From Phoronis australis (lineage: Eukaryota; Phoronida; Phoronidae), in contig NMRA01000645.1 in NCBI GenBank assembly GCA_002633005.1, positions 1-64,000 of the forward strand: a stretch of 64,000 bases of DNA, read 5' to 3'. This document shows, in pieces, positions 32,182-45,632 of the stretch (position 1 is its first letter; each line of letters opens with the position of its first letter). Made by a program: the position numbers and the translations under genes. Under the pieces are notes generated by a model. That model was not told where the DNA came from and searched no databases. It saw nothing but the letters and a program-made list of their open reading frames with translations.

Positions 32182-32239
32182 GTATGAAGCATTATAGCCC
32201 TATCACCTCTTATCAAGCCCAGAAATCATTTCTATGGAC

Positions 32240-32321
32240 TCTTAAATTCTCTTGGCAATATGCATATTGTTGGTAATGTCTCTTAAATTCTCTTTGCAAT
32301 ATGCATATTACTGTTAATGTC
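32240..32321 (+). repeat. 41-bp tandem duplication
   Basis: TCTTAAATTCTCTTGGCAAT, ATGCATATTGTTGGTAATG starts at 32240 and recurs at 32281 with four substitutions. Confidence 0.85.
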
Positions 32322-32399
32322 TCTTTCCCATTGACTCTGCAATCCCCTTGTTATGTGGAGATGAGGTCACTGGGAAAGCGAAACTGTTGTCATTAGGCA

Positions 32400-34285
32400 G
32401 CCATTGCAACTTCTTTAAATATTAGGTGGGTGAGATATACTATGGAGTTGCACGACTCCTCTGTAATGGAAAGGTCAAGTCTACTCCGATGGAAATAATC
32501 GCTACAGGTTGTGACATGAAACACGGGTATTCAGTTGAGAGCGCGAATCAACTATGCCATCTGGTATTTAATTCCTAGAAGTGACAGAAGCTCCGATTTC
32601 ACTACCAGAGAGGAATTGATGCGAAAGGTAAAGGAGTAGCGGTGGACTTGCAATTGACCAGAGTTTTGCCAATGAAAAAGCGACATATCAAGTCTCATTG
32701 GTGGTAGAATACTGTGGTGGTTCAGTTAAATTAAAACTTTCTGCGTATGATAGGATAGAAATTCCAAATCCCGGCTGCATGCTAATGCCTTAAATGTGGA
32801 CGAGTCTCCTGTTGATTCACACAATACAAAGGTTATGGAAGACCCTATTGAGGAAAGTTAATTCAAAATCAGTTACCAGAAAATTTAACTGTTTCAATCA
32901 GCTAAAGTATATATTATGTGAAGGAAGAAACATTTGAGATTTTGAGATTATAAAAATATACTTTTTACTTATCTGTCATTGTTATTGTATTGTGGCCACC
33001 CTTTTTAAGACATATTTTCTTTTTTAATAAAAGTACATTCCTAGCACAAATACCCTTTATTTGATTTTAATGAAACTCTCTTTAGATGACTGCTTGCCAA
33101 TATTTCTCAAAAACCCTGTTAGGAATTTTCAATTACTCATTTAGTTTGATCTCTCTGCCAAATTAACTTGCAAAATGTTGGGCATTTTTGTAAAAAAACA
33201 GTCGTCGTATTCCTCTATGCCACAATACATTAAGAGTAGGATTTTAAAAAATGACATGTTTGAGATTGATAATAAGTATTGAAATTAGAAAGTTTCAGTT
33301 GATTCCATCAAGCCATTTTCGCGAACTCGTCTTCCTAAGTTCCGAGAAAGTTCACTGCCAAAGCTGAGAAAAAAGCGGAAAACTGTCGGGTCACTTTTTG
33401 CTTAATCATTTGGTGAAAATTTGGCTATGTATGCCTTGGTCAATTGTTCGTTATTTCAACAGTCACCTGCAACTTCAACTGAATTTTCAGTGCTTATAAC
33501 TTAATTATCACGTTTTAATGTTGTACGTTGGGTTTCATATCCCTCCACTCAAACTAGAACAAATGTGGAGCAGATAGTAAGTAGGTCAACAGTTCATTGC
33601 ATATAGACCACGTATCAGGGAGAGGCTATTGTCAAGAAACCAACTCAGAAATGGATGATGGAAATCGAGTTGGTGATTAAAGTGTGCCATGAGCATGAGG
33701 TCAAAACAGCATAACATCAAATTACTGATGAAATTATTAAATTTGGGTAAAAATTTATCTTTTTTCACAATTTAATTGCTACTTTCGTTAAATAAAGCCA
33801 CTGGCCGTCGTGGTGACTCGGACTTGGTGCTTTTGCTGTCAATGGTCGTTTGCACATAGACCCACAACTCCATCAGGATCAAAGTTGCGTTTTGTCTTTG
33901 TTTTCTGTGGCATCTGTCTATTCTGTGTACACCTCATTGACTCAAGGTTATGTCGACACTCGGAATGAAAGGACTGTAGATACCTACAGAAATGCTTCAT
34001 GGTTGGTACGATTTAAGTGACAGTTCTATAGCCTTTAAACTTTGATTAAGTAGTCAACAAATTTCTACACGGTTGAGGTGGGTCTAAAAAATCTATTCTG
34101 TTTTTTCTACCATAAACTGGCAAGATGTCGGTTTTACAATTAACTTGAAATGAATAAAAGTTTCATCCACACAGGTATTCAATATTGCCAAAAAATTTGA
34201 AGTAAGGTCCTACATATCCTTTAAATTTATTTCATTTATTGCCACGGTTGACACTCATCTTTGTGATATTTTATTATCTAATACA
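32400..34285. other. Intergenic or intronic, no gene recognised
   Basis: A 50-codon open stretch at 32425-32577 starts after an ATTAG and reads VGEIYYGVARLLCNGKVKST; the acceptor phase does not fit the candidate exon at 32097 and no donor follows. The remainder is AT-rich with nothing identifiable. Confidence 0.3.
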
Positions 34286-34290
34286 GTGTC

Positions 34291-34528
34291 AGGGGCCATT
34301 TTCAAGAAACTTAATTTCATTTTTTTACTTAAGTCTAAGATTTGTCTCAACTTCTAAACTTTGAAACTTCCATATCCTGGCAAGAAAGTCAAAATTAAGA
34401 CAAAAACTCAAGTCAAACTTAAGATCTCTTTCTTGAAATGGTCTGAAGACAAATTTAAGTTTTATGTTAAAATTAAATGAAATTTAAAATTTGTCTTAGC
34501 TAAGTCAGTTTTCTTGGAACATGCCCCT
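34291..34528. mobile_element. MITE family D, copy 2 (opposite orientation to copy 1)
   Basis: Ends AGGGGCCATTTTCAAGAAAC and TCTTGGAACATGCCCCT form terminal inverted repeats. Full-length match to the reverse complement of 15961-16220. Non-coding, 238 bp. Confidence 0.78.
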
Positions 34529-35936
34529 GGACTACACAGTGTATTGGGATTCCAGAAGTTATTGCATCATGTTTAAGAACATGTGTTTTTCATAACCGTT
34601 CAAAAAAACCTACAATTTACTAGAATCAGCCTGATAAGTTACGGCGTAACAGAATTCAAGTATTGTATTCACTGAGTTTCTACCAAGTTCAGTCTCGGAC
34701 TATTGGTAACTGTGCTAAATTTTTTATCAAGTTCCGTAAAATCTCGGACCCAGATATGTGAACCGTCTCGTACATGATTCTTCCCTCAGTGCTAACTAGT
34801 AAATTATATGATGCAAAATGAAGCATTTACAAGTGCATTGACTTCTGATTTTATTCAAATAATATAAGGATATAATGATGTATGGTTATCAGAAACTTAA
34901 GGTCAACCATCTCTCATTCAATCACACATGCACACCCACGTGTACACTTGAACGCATACACACATGCTCACGTGCGTGCACAAGAAGCTGTCCCAAAAGA
35001 TGTGAAATAGCTCACCATCTTCCACTTATACATGATGTGCATTTTTTCTGAAAATATTTTTTGAGATTTGGAATTTTTTAAGTCAGTGTCTGTGCATCAT
35101 CTGTTGGTTTTGACTTTTCAAAATCCATTGCTTATTACACTTTGCTAACATTGCAATCAAAGTTTGCTTCATGTAATTAAAATCAGTGTTTACAAAATTA
35201 CTTCTTAAGCAGTCTCACCATTAAATTTATGGGGTGTATTTTATCAGTGGCTGTTGACAACATAAACCCACTTGAGCTAATACAGAATGAGTAGTCTCTT
35301 GGGTTTTTATGACAGCGGAAAGCATTTAACTGGATTCTTGTCAAAGAATTATATATGTTCTGCCTTCAATAAACTTGATTTTGAAGTTTTTCAAGTGCTT
35401 CTGTGCTACCCTGAGAAGAAATTGATAAGATATTTCTTTAAATTTCGATTTTTGACAAAGTGGTCTCTGACAAATATGCGAACTTCAAAATTGTTTTTGT
35501 CATAGGCAGCACATTAATTTTGATTTTAGAGGTTTTGTGATATCTTTAAAATTCCAGTAATACAGTTAAGACTTGAGTAGTATAATTGCAGTGCATCTGA
35601 AAATGTTACACACATCAAGTAGAAAATCTGTAACATTCTGTGTTGGTGTTTCCATCAATCTGTCGTTGATTGAATTTTGTGATCATCTTTCCTGAATAAA
35701 ATTGAAGGAGAATATTTTGCATGGGCACTCAGGTTCCTTACAAAGCAACATTATGTGTTAGGACCATGCACCTATATTTGAAGCTGCCCCTGTCTGGATT
35801 TTGTGCCTATATGATAAACCATTTGAGTGAAACCTGTGCACATTGTGCAGCTGTTTGGAATGACCATAAGTGCCATTCACACTACTAAAGTTAACAGGGA
35901 TCAGTTGACAGGAAACAAGATGTTCTATCGCAAGTA

Positions 35937-36302
35937 GTGTGTAAACGGGACTGACATGGAGCAAACTGATACCGCAGTGACAATTTTTCCCACCCGTTTG
36001 TGAGGTAGAGCAATTTGCACCCGATCCTCTTACTCCGTGTCAATTATGTCTAAACGCGAAATTGGGACAAGACGGAAAGGATCATTTGCACTGCGCTTGT
36101 GCAATGACCTACATATGGGTTCTCTGTCTCTGCAACTCCCGCTATTTGAAAACCTGGGCATGTGCGTTCCACTCTCCAGCCTACAACTTCCGTCTTGCCA
36201 CAGTTAGTGAGTTGTGTGGGTTAATAACGGTTGCTTGACACCGATCAATTTGCTCCGTGTCAGTTGCACCAGACCAAAAGTTGATGTCTAAACGGGACTA
36301 AA
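35937..36302. repeat. Foldback with GTCTAAACGGGACT-type repeats
   Basis: GTAAACGGGACTGACATGGA, GCAAACTGATACC (from 35941) is inverted as GACACCGATCAATTTGCTCC, GTGTCAGTTGC (36236-36266). GTCTAAACG recurs at 36048 and 36283. It resembles a small non-autonomous DNA element with subterminal repeats; exact ends unclear. Confidence 0.55.
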
Positions 36303-36492
36303 GACTCCTACATTGTAAACCCAGACATACAATGTTCTAATACACACAAGTGTTCTTGCTAGTGAGCACTTTCATTTGTTTCTAAATTGGGTTTACTTCA
36401 AATCATAATTATTGCTTGGTGAAATTTAAGCCTGTTGCTTTGTCATAAGTTTGTTTTTTTTTACTTGGTAAAACAAAATTTATCCATGTTGT

Positions 36493-36522
36493 TTGTGTGT
36501 TTGTTTGTTTGTTTGTTCACAT
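36493..36522 (+). repeat. (GTTT)n microsatellite
   Basis: Short run of GTTT units (TGTGTGTTTGTTTGTTTGTT). Confidence 0.85.
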
Positions 36523-37224
36523 GTTACTCATCACAATACTTATCGGATCAACGTGAAATTTACACACATGTATTTTGTGAATGGCTGGAATCTAATTGTT
36601 CTTAGTTTAGAGTAGAAATGAGATGGCTCTGTGGTGGGTATTTTTCCTTTTTTTGTTGTAGAGACATAGCTCCACTGTTTCTGGTGAGATTTTTGTGAGA
36701 TTTTTTCTTTCGATAGGTCATTTAAAAAGCTATGGCAAGTATCTTATTTATTTCACTAGGTCTTAACATTCTCGAGATATTCTAGATTTTCGAAAGAGTG
36801 GTCTCCAGTTAATCGAGTTTTTGTGCCGTAACTTCGAATCTGTCTGAAATTTGTTAGGTGGATAGATCTTTTCAAGCGCTTTCAGTTTTGTGAAAGCCGT
36901 TGCTTGATGCTACTTTCGCGAAATTCAAGATTTACAGCTCAAACGATTGTTCTTTTGTTGACTAGTTATTTATAGTTGCCCTTTGCTACCATGTTATGGC
37001 AGCCATTTTTTTAATTATGTTTGCGGAGCAGCTTGTTTGAAAATTCATTATTTTGGTTGCAGACGTGTGCCCTAAAATCTACACCTATGCGGTAAAATAG
37101 TTCTTTTCATTTCTGTTCTTTGTAGTTTTTGATGACATGAACATCAATGTTTTCATAAAAAGCATGAAAAGTCTTGTGCAAATCTATAACAACCACCAGA
37201 CTGTATTTTGAAAAATTATGAACA

Positions 37225-37440
37225 ATCACAAAGAATACCTTGAAAAATGAAAAAGTGCAAATTTGACGATCATTTTTGTCTGAAATGGGTGAGATTCTAC
37301 TGTATATACCGGTACATCGTGAATATGTTTCAAATGCATGGTAAGAAACCACTGAAAATAGGTTATGTAAAATATTCAAACACGACAAGTGATGTGGAAA
37401 TTGTTTCAAGGTGGCCTCCACATAACCTGCATAAATGCCT
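37225..37440 (+). repeat. Dispersed repeat G, copy 1
   Basis: CTTGAAAAATGAAAAAGTGC, TTTGTCTGAAATGGGTGAGA and GACAAGTGATGTGGAAATTG correspond to 59574-59790 (CTTGAAAAATGGGAATTGCT, TTTGTCCGAAATTGGTGAGA, GTCCAGTGATGTCATTTC). Same strand, non-coding. Confidence 0.5.
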
Positions 37441-39138
37441 GTGAAGACGTCAGGGAAAATGTGTGAATTTCATAATAGTGCCTCTTGGAGGGAAATCAAT
37501 GGTGCCTTTAGGAATCAGTAATCGATCTTTGTCAGTGTGCCAAGCTCCGCTTTATTTCCATAGTTTTTTGTTGGCTATTTTTGCATAAAACCCACGCTGG
37601 ATTATTGGAATAGGCATTGTTCGCCTCACTAGACATGTGAATTGCATGTCAGTTACCATGGTACTCAATCAGATGGCCTGATGTTAGTGGTGCTGTTTAT
37701 TGCCTTACTTTGTTTGACTTTCAGGCCTGACTGTTCATCCCCTGGACTAAAGAGATCATATTTGACACAGAGTTGCAGGAATGTGTGGTAAGTCAGGCCT
37801 AGGAAATATGTTACCTTCAGGAATGGTGCTCTCCACAGCAGAAAGTTGGAAGAATTCTCTTTTGCATTTGAAGGTAATTCCCCACTCAGGAGTGAGGTTT
37901 GGATTTATTATAAAACCAAGAAATCATCCTTGAAATTATGGCTAACATGAAAAATGGCCTTATTTTATCAAAACTTTGCAGCTCAAATTTTGATCCAGGT
38001 GGGGCTAGTAGTATAAAATTCGAGCTTTGAATAACAACAGCGACATTGCACTGTTACACCTCTCGGTGCCGGTGTTAAACAATGCATGGAAAAACAATCA
38101 GTTTATGCAGCAGATAAGTTTTTAAGTTTTATGCAATTCAACCCTAAGGGGAACTAAACTTTTAGCAAACTTGAAATTACTACGGATATTCTTAACAAAT
38201 CATGGGGAACACTAGATATTTTTAAGAATTGCGGAGAGTCTTCCCACTTCATAATTACACATTAAAGGAGTCTGCGTTTCTTCACTAGGCTCTTGTGCAA
38301 TCTCTACATAAGCTTGAGACTGTTCAACTGCGACAGACCATTGTCACGCCTCTCATGTAAGTCGACACTGTCGACAAGTATGCAATGAACATCTTCTCAT
38401 TAACCAGACTAAAGGATTGAACTTTTAGGTAGTTGACTTGGGGCTATGTTAAGTATTTATGGTCGTAAATTATGTTGCAAGCTAAATACACGCACAAGCA
38501 GTAGAATTTTGTGCAGTAGAATTTTATGCAGGCCTATACCATTGCAAGATTCTTCAGTACATTTGTCGAGTCAAGTAGTTCAAAATCTTATTAAATATAT
38601 GAGCATCACTTTCAAGCGTGGTTTTGCTCAAATTGTCTGCTTACAGGTGCATGCATCTAGTTCCGGATAATAGGCGTTGTTCAAATATAGTTCTATGGGC
38701 TTAATTATAAGCTCCCAAGTATATTTATGAAACATTTCTTTCACTTGAGTGTTTTTGCATGATCTTTCATTTTCGCGTGATTCTTGAGTCTGCCAAATGT
38801 AGCTCCTGTTTATAATTCTCTTGCGTGAAATGAGAAAGTGTCACATGGTTTAGTTTTGGCACCTTATAGGGTGCTAAGGATGTGTTTTTGTCAAAATCTG
38901 ATGTTGAGTTAGATTTGTGGTTTCAGAATCCTTATTCTGGGAAGTATTCTAGAAAACACCTGATACAGTTTATTAAAAATGTCATTTTGTTTTCACCACT
39001 TTGGGCACTCGTAACTGTTGTCAATGATGTTGAAAATAACTTGGATGCTAAGATGACAACACTACTTCTGCAGAACGGAGTTCATCATATCTGAAATTGG
39101 CTTCTTCATAGGATCCCAGAAGCCTGTTACATGTCTAA

Positions 39139-39235
39139 ATTAAGACCAAAATTCAGACTGAGTTAAGACTGATGACGAAAAATCAGGAAAGGCTGTTTTA
39201 TTGAAATGAAGTCAGATTTTGGTCTTCGGTCTTAA
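39139..39235. repeat. Small foldback, ~97 bp
   Basis: TTAAGACCAAAATTCAGACT (39140-39159) is inverted, with a 1-base shift, as GTCAGATTTTGGTCTT and GGTCTTAA (39211-39234). Confidence 0.6.
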
Positions 39236-39349
39236 AGTCCCTATAAAATGAGCCAACTGCCTTTTAGATATGTTAAGTACATGTACTTTTGTGCAACATA
39301 TTTTTGTTTCGTTTTATTCCACACAACCGCTAACTAATTACTACGCATT

Positions 39350-41480
39350 TTGTGCCCCCCATATTATGTGCCCCCATCAGAAACCCCTTTTATTCTCTCG
39401 ACGAATCACTGTAGACTGGCCTATTGACATCATCGTTGAGAACGAGCAACACATTACCGCGCTAACCACAACCTGTAGTGAGCACCTGATCGGCTGCTGG
39501 GACAGTAAAAAACAAAGTAGTTTTGCTCAAGGAACGTCACCAATTAGAAACATCGCTGACGTTAGGCATCAATGTCGACTGATAATGCAATATTACTAAG
39601 CAAAACAATGGTGTCAGGCAAAGCACCCTTCGAACCGAACAGCGGCGTAGATCTCGGATAGGGTCTGCCATCGATTCACTCACGACCCACGACGAACCAA
39701 TTTTCGAAGTATTTGCACCCACGTAAAAGGTCCTACAACAGCTACGTTTCGTACTGAATCTGACAACGGCAAACTTACCGAACTCTGTGGTGGAAAAAAT
39801 ACTTATTTTTCACGTAAGATGTCTTGATTATCCACTAACAATATCCTCGGCAATAAATCACCGCGACATGGTCGGTACCATTTTATGCAATCGTGGCTCA
39901 GAAATGTCGTCAATTAACGGTGTGGGTGAATGTAGCCTACGTCTCTTTTTTATTGCAAAAAAACAAACGTAAAGATGACAACGCTTGGCTGTTACTTGCC
40001 AAACGACGGTCACAACTTGTCTTGCATCAGAATAAAATTCGACAACAAATTCTCAAGCCCTCTTTTCTGGGACAGCACGCGCGACATATATATGAGTCAT
40101 CTGTCACTCACGTGTTGCAGCCAATGTATCACGTACTCCAGCGGTGAGAACGTAGAGGTGCACACCTACCAAGTCGCACATCAAAAGAGTACGGCGGCCG
40201 TTCTAAATAAAATATTGTGCACTGGCTTGGCTCGATTAAGTGCTTGGGTGTTGCATAAACTCGAATGCATGTGACCATAAGATGAGCGCTGATTCAACTT
40301 GAGTTTTGTGGCACATTCTTTGAAATCTAACATCGGTCGGGAGAGGGTGCACTTATAAACCCCCCACGTGAACGTCAGGCAATACGGCTTTGGGTACACT
40401 TTGGAGGCACGCACTGAAAAAAGTGTGCAGTCAGCATGTCGATGGGTTGTGCTATGACGGGAACGGCGTATTTCCATGACTTCAAAGTATAAAATGCCTT
40501 GTGCAATTGGTCTTTCAAATCGAACACTAGTTTAAATATGACAACCTATTCGCAGCGCTAACTTTGTCCTTTGTGCTCAATATTTTGTTTCCACCTCAAT
40601 CGCACTTAGATTTTCCTGCAGGTCTCACTACTCGGCGTGCAGATAGCTGCGTCGGTTACGGGTTAAGTTTCGTATGCCTTGTGTAAAATGCCTTTGTCTT
40701 CAAATGACGGTCCGTAGCGAGTTCCGTGACAATTGGCCGGTAAGTTTCCCCTTCTGTTTCACTTTACTCGTATTCCTCTGGCTTGAACATACACGGCGCT
40801 AATCCATCCAAACCTTGTTCCTACATTTTCTTAATCTTCCATTTCGCAGTACTTTTCATTGAACGTCCGTCCATTGCAAGGTATTAGGCCTTTACTTTTC
40901 TAACCCAAGTGCGAAAAGTCTCGGGTCATTCTTTTTCATCGTGCTGCGAGTGAGCTTTTCGCTTCGTTAAGATGTGTAACGCCGACTTACTCCCCGACAT
41001 AATCCCGTAATTATCACGGAGCGACTACAAACAAATTTAATTCTCCGGTACACGCATTCCGCCAGGATGTCGCCGTGGGTCCGACAAATCTCCATTCATT
41101 GCAAACCTGTCCCCCAATGCACGCAGGGACCCTGTTTGTTAAATCTGTTCGTTAAACCCGGACGTCTTTGTGAATAAGTATTTGATGTTAGACTGAGTAA
41201 GTGGTCCCCACCGAGAACGCGCTACTGTCTTTGGCGACGCTAAACTATCAAGGGACAGTGAGTTGTAGGATATTATATGCACGTGGAAGTGTCGAGATAA
41301 GTGTCGTATAGTATTTGAGCTTGGTTGTCTCTAACAGTTGTAATTTTGAAAATCTGTGACTTGAAATATGCACCAGACACCGTAAGGTAAGCTTCCTGTG
41401 GCAACGGACTGTTCGATAGGTATTGGGTATCAACGATGACGTCATTTGCGTCGATTAGAACGAGCGCCACCTAAAGTTTT
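39350..41480. promoter_or_regulatory. CpG-rich block, possible promoter region or 5' exon of the downstream gene
   Basis: CpG dinucleotides are much denser here than in the flanking 10 kb, and open frames overlap on both strands, as happens in CpG-rich DNA. A strong donor, GGCCG|GTAAGT, lies at 40739/40740 and could end a 5' UTR exon joining the acceptor at 50962 of the PPEF-type gene. A 62-codon minus-strand segment (41459-41273) beginning after an ACTTTAG reads VALVLIDANDVIVDTQYLSN and is the most protein-like frame in it, but lacks a good donor. No TATA box or known promoter element was identified. Confidence 0.3.
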
Positions 41481-41489
41481 TTTTCGGCA

Positions 41490-43850
41490 CTAAATGGGGT
41501 TCATGATGGGGTCGTACGATAGTAATTGGCGTAATTAGCTAATGCCAGGAGTAAAGGGAGGGATGATATGTTTGTTTCGATCAATGATACAGATATTTAA
41601 CATGTTTAAAAGTCATTTGGCCGTTATGTAGGGTCTTTAACTTAAATTAAGTCCATTTTTGTGACATAGGTGACCATGCAATCTACCTTTTCGCCATCTG
41701 TTGTGTATTCACAGGACTAAAGGGGGCTGTGTGTTTCCTAAATAATCTTGTTTACGTAACTCTAAATGGGGATCTATTTACATTTTGGATACTAATGGGA
41801 TCCCTTGAGAAGACCTTGGTATGGCTGGAAAATATCACGTCTCATGATTGTGTCAGTAAGTCGCACTGCATCGTGTCTGCCTAATTGCTGGAAGCCCGAT
41901 GATCTTCGATTTGACATTAGATAGTTCGTAAAAATATAAGTAAAATTTGTTCCTCAGCAGTTTACTGTCTGGCAAAAATAAAAAATATTACTTTTCCACC
42001 ATATCGTGTCCTAAATTTGTGGTATTTTACCATATTCAGTATATTACACAGTAAGCTGAACTGTCAAACGATACGTGGTAAAACGCATTGATAATTGGTT
42101 ACCATTAAAATTTGTTTCCTTGATTTGTTTTCAAGGAAAATGATTCGGAAATAGTGCCTTTCTAGTGAAAGTGTTGCAGTCATGGAGTGGCATGTAGAGC
42201 ACCTGTGGCTTGCAGCTGGTGGGTAAATTATGACATCACACAATCACATGGGTAACAGTTATGAGATGATACACTGGTTAAATTGGGTATTAATTTTTAA
42301 TGAACATCAATTGCATAACTGTTGCACAACTGGCCTCAGGCTTTGCTAGCATTGTGATTTATGAGTGCCTCAGAAACTTGACAGTTAGGGTGATGCAAGT
42401 CCCAACTTAGACTAATTCTGAATGATTTTCTGACACATAGTTTTCGTGTGTTTGATGCGCATTTGGTGGGAGCTAGGATACAACATCTGAGCCTAGCTGA
42501 GAGAGTCGGCAAATATTTGCACTGAATTGCCTGTTAGTGCAACGTGGTGCCTGTGATTTCTCTGGTTACTTGTCAGATTTACTGTACATAATCCTGTTGT
42601 AGGTTAAACTGATCTGCTTAATTTAGGTGTAGATAAGAGAGCCCAGTATTTATTGTAGAGCTCAGTGCATAATGAACTGTTGAGCATGACCTGCTAGCTA
42701 CAATCGGAAGTGGTCTTCTGTTTTCGCTGAATTCATCAAAAGATAGAATACAACTTTTTTTTAATATGTGTTAGGAACATGGGCAGCAGGTTAGTCCTCA
42801 GGGGTCAGACAATAAACTTGAACCCCATGAGCATGTTTTGTTGTGGTTTTACTGTTTGAACCTTATGACAAAACCAACAAACTAAAAGCCTTTTATCATT
42901 CAAAAACTGTAATACCTGTACGAAATGAACAGTTTTGTCTCCAATAAACAATACTAACATGAGTAGTTGGTATACCAACCCTTAAATAAGGTTGGAAGTC
43001 TGCACAGTTAGAGTGTAAAATCAAGTGCTGTAAACATCACACTCATTTGGAGAAATTTCTCGCTTACACTGGTGACTGCTGTGATTCCCTAAGCCCCAGA
43101 CAACTTTTAGGATGCCTATTCAGCACGCATTTTGTATTGAAGTAGATCTGAGCTAATGAAGTGGAAAGGTATTTGCTAGCAGTACTGTCTGGACAATGGT
43201 TGTTGTTAGTACCCCCAGTTTGGTTTTCCCTGACATTTGCAGAGTTATGGCCTGCAACTATGGAGAGTAGTTTTAACTTGGTACATTATAAATATTACAA
43301 AATGACTAAAAAGGTTAACTTTTGTTTATCTTCACGAAGGGCCACATCCCAAAAGAACGATAAGTTTCATATTCGTTTTCTTTATTTATTTTTTAGTGCT
43401 TCTGCCCTCTTGTTTTTTTTTCTTATTGGGAACGGATTGATAATGTTTTATCTAAGTTTTGAAGTTGAAGTACCAAAACAGTTGTAGATTTTGATTGCCA
43501 TCTAAACTTAATTAGTTAAGTTCATTGTGAGCCCATACCATATTACAGGTACACGAAACGTTTCACGTGTCATTAAAGTTTAATCTTTATTAAAACTCAA
43601 ATCATAAAATTTTTATAAAAGTGTAAATATGGTGATAACCAAACTGAAGGTTTGGAATCTTTGGACAATTTTGGTGGCACTGACTATATAACTATTCTAG
43701 CTCTTTGTCAGTAATAAAAAATGAAAAGTGGGCACAACAACTGTTTCCTGGTTAAACGAGATTGAAAGAGTACCATGTGATATTGTTAGCTCTGATCAGC
43801 ATTTGTATATCCACCGAGTATATCGATATGCGCGCGGTAGTTTATCTTCA
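41490..43850. other. AT-rich intergenic sequence
   Basis: A 108-codon frame (43161-43487) is Leu/Phe-rich with a hydrophobic C-terminal stretch; it has no start context, no homologue I recognise and overlaps T-rich tracts. Not called. No element recognised. Confidence 0.35.
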
Positions 43851-43853
43851 ATC

Positions 43854-45632
43854 ATGGACTCTATTCACGCGGCGGACATTAAAATCCAAAGCGAGGCTCA
43901 CTGCGATAAATAAAGCGAAAGTAGACATTGCGTGAGTTAAATAGCCGGTCTTTCGAGTCCAACCTGGATATTGAATTTTAATAATGTGTCAACAATTAAA
44001 CCACACAGACGTAGAAAATTACATTAGATAACAAGTTAAGGCGTCAAAGAGTTGTCTGACGAAAGGGTTTAATTTTTTGCGGAAAACTAGGTTCGAAACA
44101 TGAAAAGTAAATATGACCAAATTGCGGTGATCATAGTGTTACGGATTAGGTATTATGCTGAATGCAGGGTTACTTTTTTCTTGTAAATTGTTGATCAAAA
44201 TACTTTCTACGCTGACCAGGTCATCTGCTCGTATTGTTGACGAGTTGAAGACATATTCGACAGTGGTGGCTGTCATGTGCAATTAGTCACATTTGGTTTA
44301 ATTTGTTGATCAATAATATTGAAATCAAGCATAGCCTGATCCTATGCACTCCCTGGGACTAACAGTTGATTTGTCATTGATCTGAAAGAATAATTGATGT
44401 TATTAAATATATTTTTTATTAAAGTAATAAACCAGACTCGTAATTGAAAATAAAAATTATTTGACCATCAATTCTGCTTTTTTGGTTGTAATAATTCTTA
44501 CGTCTATTTTATGTGTTAGATTTCAAATATCAATCTGGACCAAGTTGAATTTTAAAATTAAAACACCTAATTCGTTTGTCCAAAGCATAACCTCGTTTTA
44601 GAACTCAATTTCAGTTAACTGGACAATGCAATCATAGTTATCATGTTTCTGCAGGAACCTCGTTCATCCGAGGGGAAAGGTGCCAGTGCCTACTGAGAGG
44701 CGATTTTTTCGCCGAGTGAGGGCGGGAACAGTCTACCTCCCGATCAACATCAATAGCACCCCCGCCCTGTTGCAAGCTCTCATAGGCTCTGTCTCATTTT
44801 AAAGTAGCCTTTTGTGCTCTTAAAAATTGTCACCTGTGTGGTTATAGGTTATGTGAACTCAGAGAGATTTTTCAATAGGGGAATTTTTATGCCTCGGGGA
44901 ATTTCGCATGATATTTCAATATTTTTGAGAGGGGAATAGAGCCGATATTGGGCCTAAATTTGAGGGATTGAGGGCTCTGTCCTTTTTGGGAAGAAAAATT
45001 ATAATGTTTCAGCCCGTAGCAGGGGCGGATCCAGGATTTTGAATTAGGGGGGGGCAGGCACAGGAATAAGCAGCATTTCGGCAGATGCGCGCGCCCAGCC
45101 TAAAATCTGGGGATGCAGGGGTCTTGAATTCTTGGGTTTGCGGACCTGTTGACTAAAAAAAAATGGTAAACGGGGTTCATTCAGCACCTATGCATTGTTT
45201 ATTCACCCCCAAGACCCCCCGGTTGCGCACGTGTGCTAGTCAGCAATTCGCACCCAAACTCAAAAATGGGATCTGATACAATTTTAGGCCCCCCCCCCTA
45301 AATCCTTAGTCATGAAAATACAACCTGGCTGGCCCATTCTCCGGTAGTTACTATGATGCTTGACAACTGACCGAGGATGCGACAAAATATGATCTAACTT
45401 TTCGAAAACGTTTATTTTACACGGACATATTTTGCTTCGTCGGCGTATGGCAACGACCCAACGCTTCCGAATCTAAACGTCTTTAGAGATTGTGAAGCGT
45501 GTCCATATTTTTTCTAGCCGTTCGGGGAACAACACGGACTGAAACACAGACTCCTATGCCGATAAGCTGACAGAGCTATCGTAGCGAGCCTCGTTTTGGA
45601 ACGCGCCTCCTGTCGGCGTGAATAGAGTCTAT
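43854..45632. mobile_element. Long foldback element, ~1.78 kb with ~54-bp inverted arms
   Basis: ATGGACTCTATTCACGCGGC (from 43854), then GCGAGGCTCACTGCGAT (to 43907), is inverted at 45578-45632 as ATCGTAGCGAGCCTCGTTTT, then GGCGTGAATAGAGTCTAT. About 80 percent of the arm pairs. The interior has no transposase frame; it contains another transposon end at about 45013. Likely a non-autonomous DNA transposon; the target duplication is not clear. Confidence 0.7.
45013..45060 (+). mobile_element. Solo transposon end of CAGGGGCGGATCC type
   Basis: AGCAGGGGCGGATCCAGGAT followed by a run of eight G resembles the terminus of the hAT element at 46493. Its partner end is not visible; C-runs at about 45290 could be its remains. 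Nested in the 43854-45632 foldback. Confidence 0.5.

Noticed and set aside
39270-40477. Several 84-109-codon frames on both strands as genes
   Set aside because: Mutually overlapping, no domain recognised, explained by CpG-rich composition.
43161-43487. 108-codon Leu/Phe-rich frame as a membrane protein
   Set aside because: T-rich tracts generate the hydrophobic residues; no start context or homologue known to me.
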